Source of the DNA: Shewanellaceae bacterium UBA2521 | Lineage (GTDB): Bacteria > Pseudomonadota > Gammaproteobacteria > Enterobacterales > Shewanellaceae | DNA length: 21,755 nucleotides | NCBI GenBank assembly: GCA_002341165.1 | Contig: DDNL01000028.1 | Coordinates: forward strand, 865 to 22,619 | Direction of reading: 5' to 3' | Shown: one piece after another, positions 16,298 to 21,755 of the stretch | How the letters are laid out: every line of letters begins with the position of its first letter | Position numbering within the stretch: position 1 is the first letter of the stretch | Translations under genes and position numbers: made by a program | The notes under the pieces: model-generated | Told to the model about the DNA's origin: nothing | The model's database searches: none | What the model saw: the letters and a program-made list of their open reading frames with translations, nothing else

Positions 16298-18400
16298 TTA
16301 GCTTTTAATGCGAGCGACTTTTAAAATTTCAGATAATATCTTAATCCGCTTGATAATTTGCGCTAAGTGAATGCGGTTACGCACACTGATGAGCAAATGA
16401 ATCACATACACACGACCTTCTTTCTCTTCAGTACTGAGACTATGGATATTGGCTTTACTATCAGAAATCACTTTCGTGATTTTAGCCAATGCGCCTTGAT
16501 GGTTCATCAATTCAATTCTGAGATTGGTTTGATATTCAGCTTCTTTATCCGAATCTTGCCACTGTACTTGAATATACTTGCTGGGTTCAGTTTGGTAGCC
16601 TCGGATATTCGCACAGCTTTCCATGTGTACCACTAAACCTTTACCAGGACTTACGTGAGCAATAATGGTATCGCCGCGTATAGGACGACAACATTTGGCA
16701 AAGCTCACCAGCAAACCTTCGGCACCGAGAATAGGTAAACTTTGTTCCGTAGAGGTCACCAGCGTGTCGTTGAGCAGTCGCTGTGCAATGAGCATGCTCA
16801 TGATATTACCTAGACCGATATGAATCAGTAAATCATCAAAGCTTTCGTGCTGCGTATCTTCAACCATTTTCTGAATTTGTTCTTGAGCAAAGTCAGTAAT
16901 TTTTCTTGGATTTAAAGCATGGTTGAGTAAGCGAGTACCCAAAGCGAGCGCATCACTGTTCTCAAGGGTTTTGAGCATGCTGCGGATACGAGAACGTGCT
17001 TTAGCTGTGACAACAAAGTTCATCCATGCAGCATTAGGGCGCGCTCCTTTTGTCGTCATAATCTCGACTGTTTGCCCTGAAACCAAAGCCTGACTCAAAG
17101 GGTAGGCTTGTCTATCTACGCGAGCACCAATACAGCTGTGGCCTATGTCGGTATGCACATGGTAGGCAAAGTCTACAGGCGTTGCACCTACAGGCAGTTC
17201 CAAAATGCGACCTTCAGGTGTAAACACATAAATTTCTTCTGGAAAGAGATCGCTTTTTACATTCTCTATAAATTCAAAAGTACTGCCGGCGCTTTGTTGC
17301 AGCTCGAGCAAGGTTTGCATCCACTTTTGTGCGCGCAATTGAGAGGTCGTGCTAATTTGTTTGGATTCTCCGTTTTTATAGAGCCAATGTGCAGCTACGC
17401 CTTCGTCGGCCATTTTGTTCATGTCATAGGTGCGAATTTGAATTTCAATCGGTACGCCATGCGGTCCAATCAATGAAGTATGTAAAGATTGATAGCCGTT
17501 TGTTTTGGGAATGGCAATATAATCTTTAAATCGACCAGGTTTAGGGTTGTACAAGCTATGCATTGCACCTAAGGCGCGGTAACACAAATCGATATCGTCT
17601 ACGATGATCCGAAAGGCATAAATATCCATGACATCTTGAAACTGAATTTCTTTTTTGCGCATTTTGTTGTAGATGGAGTAGAGATTTTTCTCTCGTCCAA
17701 AAACTGCGGCATCAATTTTGGCGAGCTGTAAATGCTCTTTGATATGATGCAAAATATTTTCAGTGAGTTCGGTTTTGTTGCCTTTAGACTGATGAATTAC
17801 TTTTTTGAGCACGCCATAACGCATTGGATAATAAGCTTGAAAACCTAAATCTTCTAACTCATTTTTAATGTTATGAATACCTAAGCGGTTGGCAATTGGT
17901 GCATAAATCTCAAGGGTTTCACGAGCAATACGCCGTCTTTTTTCAGGCTTGAGTGACTCGAGTGTCCGCATGTTGTGCGTGCGATCAGCAAGCTTAATTA
18001 AGATCACGCGGATATCTTTCGCCATAGCTAAAATGACTTTGCGAAAGTTTTCTGCTTGAGCTTCTTGTTTGTCTTTGAAGGTTAACTTGTCGAGTTTCGA
18101 TACACCTTCAACCAGCATGGCAACGACTTCGCCAAATTGCTCTTGTAGATCTTCTGCTGTGGCTTCTGTGTCTTCAATCACATCATGGAGTAAAGCCGCC
18201 ATAATGGTTTCATGGTCAAGGCGCATATCAGCGAGGATATGAGCAACAGCAACTGGATGGGTAATGTAAGGGTCGCCGCTAGAGCGCGTTTGCCCGTCAT
18301 GAGCATGACGAGCAACGATATAGGCTTCTTGAATTTTTTCTACCTGTTGAGTCGGTAAGTAGCTTGCTACTGACTTTTTTAGGGTTTCAAACAGGTACAA
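16298..18400 (-). CDS. spoT: Bifunctional (p)ppGpp synthetase/hydrolase SpoT
   Basis: A 700-residue RelA/SpoT homologue controlling the stringent response. The hydrolase domain is intact, with H48, H72-D73, D139 and N143 in the HD motifs. The synthetase domain has GREKNLYSIY, RFKDYIAIPKTNGYQSLHT and EIQIRT; RFKD is the RXKD form of bifunctional enzymes. TGS (EIYVFTPEGRI), a Cys-containing zinc-finger region (FAKCCRPIRGD, ESC) and a C-terminal ACT domain follow. It starts at TTG, supported by the family start MYLFE and by GAGAGGA 8 nt upstream. It lies 18 nt after rpoZ in the gmk-rpoZ-spoT operon. The weak start codon may keep its level low. Confidence 0.96.
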   Translation of the reverse strand: MYLFETLKKSVASYLPTQQVEKIQEAYIVARHAHDGQTRSSGDPYITHPVAVAHILADMRLDHETIMAALLHDVIEDTEATAEDLQEQFGEVVAMLVEGVSKLDKLTFKDKQEAQAENFRKVILAMAKDIRVILIKLADRTHNMRTLESLKPEKRRRIARETLEIYAPIANRLGIHNIKNELEDLGFQAYYPMRYGVLKKVIHQSKGNKTELTENILHHIKEHLQLAKIDAAVFGREKNLYSIYNKMRKKEIQFQDVMDIYAFRIIVDDIDLCYRALGAMHSLYNPKPGRFKDYIAIPKTNGYQSLHTSLIGPHGVPIEIQIRTYDMNKMADEGVAAHWLYKNGESKQISTTSQLRAQKWMQTLLELQQSAGSTFEFIENVKSDLFPEEIYVFTPEGRILELPVGATPVDFAYHVHTDIGHSCIGARVDRQAYPLSQALVSGQTVEIMTTKGARPNAAWMNFVVTAKARSRIRSMLKTLENSDALALGTRLLNHALNPRKITDFAQEQIQKMVEDTQHESFDDLLIHIGLGNIMSMLIAQRLLNDTLVTSTEQSLPILGAEGLLVSFAKCCRPIRGDTIIAHVSPGKGLVVHMESCANIRGYQTEPSKYIQVQWQDSDKEAEYQTNLRIELMNHQGALAKITKVISDSKANIHSLSTEEKEGRVYVIHLLISVRNRIHLAQIIKRIKILSEILKVARIKS

Positions 18401-18418
18401 AGCTGAAGTCCTCTCGTC

Positions 18419-18700
18419 TTACAGGCCTCTTTGCCTTTCCATAAGAACAGTTTCAGCTTCAATTTGAGCAACTTCTTTTTGTCTCATTGCGATACGATCA
18501 TCGTGATCAAGCGTTTCTTGAGTGACTAAGCCTTCTTCAATTTCTCGCAGAGCAATCACGGTTGGTTTATCGTTTTGCTCTTCTACGAGGGGTTCCTTGC
18601 CTTCAGTGCTGATTTGACGCGCACGACGAGCAGCAACAAGTACAAGGTTGAAACGATTTCCTATTTTTTTAACTGCATCTTCTACTGTGACACGTGCCAT
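18419..18700 (-). CDS. rpoZ: RNA polymerase omega subunit
   Basis: A 93-residue protein with the full omega pattern MARVTVEDAVKKIGNRF, LVLVAARRARQ and KPTVIALREIEEG. Omega helps fold and hold beta-prime, and its N-terminal MAR residues help build the (p)ppGpp site 1 in E. coli RNA polymerase; they are kept here, consistent with ppGpp control of this polymerase. GGGAG lies 7 nt before the ATG. It sits between gmk and spoT, linking the alarmone target and its enzyme in one operon. Confidence 0.96.
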   Translation of the reverse strand: MARVTVEDAVKKIGNRFNLVLVAARRARQISTEGKEPLVEEQNDKPTVIALREIEEGLVTQETLDHDDRIAMRQKEVAQIEAETVLMERQRGL

Positions 18701-18753
18701 AAGACAACTCCCAAATAATTTAACAAAATGACTTAAATTTTACCTTATAAATT

Positions 18754-19377
18754 CTATTCTTCCAACAACTTTTTGATCAAATCATGGTGTTTTTCGATCT
18801 GATAAGGACGTTGTAGTCTTTTACTCATAACAATGCTTTGAATTTCAAGCTTTGCTTGCTCTAGATCATCGTTGATGATGACGTAATCATATTCAGTATG
18901 ATGCGACATTTCTTTAACCGCTTCATCCATACGATGCTCAACCACATCGGTTGCATCTAAATCGCGTCCTTGTAAACGACTATATAAGACGGTCTTAGAA
19001 GGCGGGAGAATATAGATAGTGGTCACATTAGGGATAACTTTCTTGAGCTGCTGCGCACCTTGCCAGTCAATATCTAAAAAGACATCTTTACCTTGAAGCA
19101 GAATTTTTTCAATGGCTGTTTTAGAGGTGCCATAATAGTTGCCAAAAACCTCAGCCCATTCAACAAACTCGCTTTTTTCAATCCGCTCTTTAAAGTCTTC
19201 AGCAGAGATAAAGTAATATTCTACACCGTGTTGTTCACCTTTACGGGCTTCTCTTGATGTGTGAGAAACAGAAAGCATGCGTTTTTGTGGATTAAGACCA
19301 ATGACGTGGGTCAGTAGAGTACTTTTGCCGGTACCGCTTGGCGCAGAGATAATAAAAAGAGTGCCTGTTCTGGACAT
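18754..19377 (-). CDS. gmk: Guanylate kinase
   Basis: A 207-residue kinase that phosphorylates GMP to GDP with ATP. The P-loop APSGTGKS is at 12-19, followed by the GMP-binding SHTSREARKGE and GVEYYF, then EWAEVFGNYYGT and DIDWQGAQQ. Length matches the family. It leads the gmk-rpoZ-spoT operon; the gap to rpoZ is 53 bp. It is divergent from the yihY-like gene, with the promoters in the 187-bp region between. In several bacteria guanylate kinase is a (p)ppGpp target, though the enterobacterial enzyme is largely insensitive. Confidence 0.96.
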   Translation of the reverse strand: MSRTGTLFIISAPSGTGKSTLLTHVIGLNPQKRMLSVSHTSREARKGEQHGVEYYFISAEDFKERIEKSEFVEWAEVFGNYYGTSKTAIEKILLQGKDVFLDIDWQGAQQLKKVIPNVTTIYILPPSKTVLYSRLQGRDLDATDVVEHRMDEAVKEMSHHTEYDYVIINDDLEQAKLEIQSIVMSKRLQRPYQIEKHHDLIKKLLEE

Positions 19378-19407
19378 GGGATATTCTCGGAAATATGTTT
19401 TTCATTA

Positions 19408-19437
19408 ATTTTAACACATTTTGTTTTTAGAGTGTAA
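19408..19437 (-). promoter_or_regulatory. Candidate promoter of gmk-rpoZ-spoT
   Basis: On the minus strand TTACAC (19437-19432, four of six) and TAAAAT (19413-19408, five of six) are 18 nt apart. The start point would leave about 25 nt before the gmk ATG. The region is AT-rich, so this is a moderate call. Confidence 0.35.
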
Positions 19438-19454
19438 CTTTCAACGAGTTAGCT

Positions 19455-19483
19455 TTGATTTTATTCAATATCAATCATATGAA
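19455..19483 (+). promoter_or_regulatory. Candidate promoter of the yihY-like gene
   Basis: TTGATT (19455-19460) and TATGAA (19478-19483) have ideal 17-nt spacing, with four of six matches each. It would give a leader of about 75 nt. Weak to moderate support. Confidence 0.3.
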
Positions 19484-19564
19484 GCCCTATCACCACATTA
19501 ATTTTTCAATGATTTTTTAGTTCAAGCCGATACCTGAACATAGAGCAAGCTAAATGAGAGCGCT

Positions 19565-21007
19565 GTGGTGTCAGACTTTATTCCTGTTGCAATACGTGTA
19601 AGCAAGATTGTTTTCAAAAGTGTGGCAAAAGATAACCTGAAAATACGCTCTGGTTATTTGGCTTATGTAACCTTGTTATCTATTGTACCTTTGCTTTCGG
19701 TGGTGATCTCGGTTTTATCTGTTTTTCCTATATTTCAAGAGATTTACTCCAATTTTGAATCTTTGGTGTACAAAACCTTTGTGCCTAATGCTAGTGAAGT
19801 GGTGCAGCATCATCTAGAGGTTTTTTTAAGCAATGCATCCAAGCTGAGCATATGGGGTTTAGTGGTGCTGATGCTGTTATCTTTTATTCTGATGTCTGCG
19901 GTGGATAATGCGCTCAATGATATCTTTGAGGTCAAAGCGCCCCGCAGATTTATTGTTAAATTTATGACGTACTGGACGGTTTTGACTCTAGGGCCAATTT
20001 TAATTGCAAGCAGTATTGTAATCAGTAACACCTTTTTGGCCTCAGCAGGCGATGAGATGCACTTTTTAGATTCACTCCAGTTTATTCTGTTTGATCTACT
20101 GTCCATTGTTTTTGCTTTTATTATCTTTGTGATTTTGTATATGTTTGTGCCAAATAAAAGTGTGCCATTTCGCTATGCTGCGATCGGCGCTTTGGGTGCA
20201 AGCCTCGTGTTTGAAGCCACGCAATATATATTCAATATTTATGTGCTTTACATTCCTATGTATTGGGTGGTGTACGGTACATTAGGTGTGATCCCGCTGC
20301 TTTTTATTTGGATTTATATCATGTGGTACATTATTTTGTCGGGCGCAGAAGTCAGCAAGGCCTTAATGGAAATCTTTGAGCCGCAAAGCGACACCACAGA
20401 ACCCCTAACTGCTTTACCTACTCAACCCACTTTAGAAGAACTTATTCTTGAAGAGCTTAAATTAGAAGAACTAAAGCTCGACCGATCTACTTTAGATCTG
20501 CCCACGCAGCAAGAAACCGAAAAACAAATCAGAAAAAAATTAAAGAAAGAATTAAAAAAAGAAAGTAAAAAAGAGAGTAAAAAAGAAAGTAAGCAAAAAG
20601 CATTTGATCAAGATCTGGATCAAGAGCTAGATCTTGAAAAAGATACCGATAAAAATCTTGAGCAAGAAAATAAAAAAGAAAGCAAAAAAGTATCAAAAAA
20701 AGTTGCTAAAAAAGAGACTAAAAAAGAGAGTAAGAAAAAAAGTACAAAAGCAAGCACAAAAAAAAGTGAAGAAGAAAGTGAAGAAGAAAGTGAAGAAGAA
20801 ACTAAAAAAGGAAATAAAAAAGAAAGCAAAGAAGAAAGCAAAGAAGAAAGCAAAGAAGAACAGACCCAAGAGCGTAACCAAGACACACTCACTCCGGCCG
20901 AAAAACTGCTAAACGCCGTAGTGCATAAGAAAAAACGCGAACTCAAAAAACGCGACGCCAACAGAAAATCGACGAAGAAAAACAACAAAGACGACACTTC
21001 AGATTAA
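19565..21007 (+). CDS. yihY: YihY/BrkB-family inner-membrane protein with long Lys/Glu-rich tail
   Basis: Residues 1 to about 276 are a YihY/BrkB (formerly called RNase BN) membrane domain. It shows SGYLAYVTLLSIVPLLSVV, FVPNASEVVQ, SAVDNALNDIF, YWTVLTLGPIL and YGTLGVIPLLFIWIYIMWYI, with about six membrane helices and the final GAEV. E. coli YihY follows the same pattern and ends about here; its function is not settled. Residues 277-480 are an extra, highly charged hydrophilic tail. It holds LEEL repeats at 290-306, then many KKES, SEEE and SKEE units, and should be cytoplasmic and disordered or helical. The start is GTG 19565 or GTG 19568, after GAGAG. It is divergent from gmk and ends 10 nt before the intact part of the CRISPR array. 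Confidence 0.88.
   Translation: MVSDFIPVAIRVSKIVFKSVAKDNLKIRSGYLAYVTLLSIVPLLSVVISVLSVFPIFQEIYSNFESLVYKTFVPNASEVVQHHLEVFLSNASKLSIWGLVVLMLLSFILMSAVDNALNDIFEVKAPRRFIVKFMTYWTVLTLGPILIASSIVISNTFLASAGDEMHFLDSLQFILFDLLSIVFAFIIFVILYMFVPNKSVPFRYAAIGALGASLVFEATQYIFNIYVLYIPMYWVVYGTLGVIPLLFIWIYIMWYIILSGAEVSKALMEIFEPQSDTTEPLTALPTQPTLEELILEELKLEELKLDRSTLDLPTQQETEKQIRKKLKKELKKESKKESKKESKQKAFDQDLDQELDLEKDTDKNLEQENKKESKKVSKKVAKKETKKESKKKSTKASTKKSEEESEEESEEETKKGNKKESKEESKEESKEEQTQERNQDTLTPAEKLLNAVVHKKKRELKKRDANRKSTKKNNKDDTSD
20765..20800 (+). repeat. Three tandem 12-bp repeats in the yihY tail
   Basis: The unit AGTGAAGAAGAA occurs three times without change and encodes SEEE. Copy-number changes would keep the frame. 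It is part of a nearly all-purine stretch, about 20520-20870. Confidence 0.9.
20825..20860 (+). repeat. Three tandem 12-bp repeats (second set) in the yihY tail
   Basis: The unit AGCAAAGAAGAA occurs three times exactly and encodes SKEE. It differs from the first set at two positions, so both probably come from the same expanding element. Confidence 0.9.
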
Positions 21008-21039
21008 GAAAAAACTTACGCACCTGTGTAAGGTGCGAC
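21008..21039 (-). repeat. Degenerate terminal CRISPR repeat
   Basis: The last 22 bases (21018-21039) match the consensus exactly, but seven of the first ten differ. The eroded part is the 3' end in crRNA direction, which includes most of the handle. Such decay is typical of the oldest, leader-distal repeat. Confidence 0.9.
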
Positions 21040-21402
21040 AACCGCTGAATATCATCTTTCAAATAATCTATGTGTTTCAATCCACGCACCTGTGTAAGGT
21101 GCGACATCTTCCAACGCTGCTGCCGACCTTATAAGGGGTGTTTCAATCCACGCACCTGTGTAAGGTGCGACCGCCGATATGCTAGAAATGTGTGAAAGAC
21201 CGACTGTTTCAATCCACGCACCTGTGTAAGGTGCGACGTGCCATATTAGTTCCCGTTACTGAGCTTGATAGTTTCAATCCACGCACCTGTGTAAGGTGCG
21301 ACTTTCTGATACCGCATTATCAAGTATGTTTCTATAGTTTCAATCCACGCACCTGTGTAAGGTGCGACATCCTGTCAATTTCGGGCGATACAATCAGGGC
21401 GG

Positions 21403-21632
21403 GTTTCAATCCACGCACCTATGTAAGGTGCGACATGCCAGCAAATTGTGGAGGATCATAACCACAATGTTTCAATCCACGCACCTATGTAAGGGGCGAC
21501 TGCACCCATTCATTAGCGACAAATGCCTATGCGGTTTCAATCCACGCACCTATGTAAGGTGCGACACCAACGACTAAACGAATGGTACCTGGTAGTTTGC
21601 GTTTCAATCCACGCACCTATGTAAGGTGCGAC
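21403..21632 (-). repeat. Block of four variant CRISPR repeats
   Basis: Repeats at 21403, 21469, 21534 and 21601 have A instead of G at repeat position 19 (CACCTATG, not CACCTGTG), a hairpin-loop base. Repeats on both sides (21074-21337 and 21667 onward) have G. The unit at 21469 also has G for T at position 27, in the stem. Confidence 0.93.
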
Positions 21633-21755
21633 GAGCAGCGGTGCTATACGCATGCGTGCCTTGCATGTTTCAATCCACGCACCTGTGTAAGGTGCGACAC
21701 AAAGCCGAGGACGATATAAACTCAACTCCACGTTTCAATCCACGCACCTGTGTAA

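Larger units (their letters stand above)
21008..21755 (-). CRISPR. Type I-C-like CRISPR array, leader-distal end; 12 repeat units, 11 spacers, runs off the window
   Basis: The 32-nt repeat begins GTTTCAATCCACGCACC and ends GGTGCGAC on the plus strand. Units start at 21008 (degenerate), 21074, 21140, 21206, 21271, 21337, 21403, 21469, 21534, 21601, 21667 and 21732 (24 nt visible, cut by the edge). Spacers are 33-35 nt and all different. On the minus strand the repeat folds into a 7-bp hairpin (CGCACCT with AGGTGCG, 5-nt loop) and ends in TGGATTGAAAC, the 11-nt 5' handle known from Cas5c-processed I-C crRNA. So crRNA runs right to left and the leader lies beyond 21755. The degenerate unit at the left fits the leader-distal end. 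No cas gene is in the window. Confidence 0.97.

Noticed and set aside
17108..17476. 122-codon plus-strand frame inside spoT
   Set aside because: It lies antisense to a conserved SpoT region, which fixes the coding frame; no Shine-Dalgarno or family was seen.
20634..20912. Plus-strand frame of almost pure Lys residues
   Set aside because: It is a shifted reading of the yihY A-rich repeats, with no independent start or family.
20620..20997. Long minus-strand reading frame rich in Ser, Leu and Phe opposite the yihY tail
   Set aside because: It is the mirror of the purine repeat; the peptide is low-complexity and there is no start signal.
21192..21577. Frames encoding repeated FNPRTCVRCD and FQSTHLCK-like peptides
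   Set aside because: They are translations of CRISPR repeats; the regular peptide spacing is the repeat-spacer period.
1..21755. Insertion sequences, prophage, tRNA or rRNA genes
   Set aside because: No transposase or phage proteins, no terminal repeats with target duplications, and no cloverleaf or rRNA sequence were seen.

Overview
The window is chromosomal core DNA from a low-GC gammaproteobacterium (roughly 40% GC by eye) that ends on the right in a type I-C-like CRISPR array. The protein sequences show the class: L27, ObgE, RsmA, TrmH, SpoT and omega read very close to their E. coli counterparts. The AmgK-MurU cell-wall recycling pair divergent from lptD, and an ApaH with GDxQG, are Pseudomonas-like. 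I cannot name the genus from sequence alone.

Layout. Positions 1-317 hold the 3' end of rplU and all of rpmA, closed by a clear intrinsic terminator. Positions 490-2157 hold obgE and folA on the plus strand. Positions 2166-8418 hold a tight minus-strand cluster read lptD-surA-pdxA-rsmA-apaH, with zero or small gaps and one overlap; it is the E. coli order, including folA convergent to apaH, but apaG is absent. Positions 8573-10227 hold amgK-murU on the plus strand, overlapping by 16 nt. Positions 10224-19377 are minus strand and read gmk-rpoZ-spoT, then trmH, an AMP-forming acyl-CoA synthetase, recG and a DUF3014 membrane protein. This is the E. coli gmk-rpoZ-spoT-trmH-recG block with an acyl-CoA synthetase inserted before recG and a 446-bp gap between spoT and trmH. 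Positions 19565-21007 hold a YihY/BrkB-family membrane protein with a 200-residue Lys/Glu/Ser tail. Positions 21008-21755 are the CRISPR array.

How the genes work together: L21/L27, ObgE, RsmA and TrmH serve ribosome and tRNA maturation. SurA, LptD, AmgK and MurU serve outer membrane and peptidoglycan maintenance. Gmk, omega and SpoT link GTP supply, RNA polymerase and (p)ppGpp. RecG serves replication-fork repair.

The array has 12 repeat units (the first degenerate, the last cut by the window edge) and 11 spacers of 33-35 nt. The repeat has the type I-C hairpin and ends, on the minus strand, in the GGATTGAAAC handle, so crRNA should be transcribed right to left and the leader and cas genes should lie beyond the right edge. 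A block of four adjacent repeats carries a different loop base. No clearly new biological system is visible. The best leads are the repeat-variant block, the repeat-rich YihY tail abutting the array, a CRP-like operator before obgE, and an orphan promoter with a short ORF in the spoT-trmH gap.
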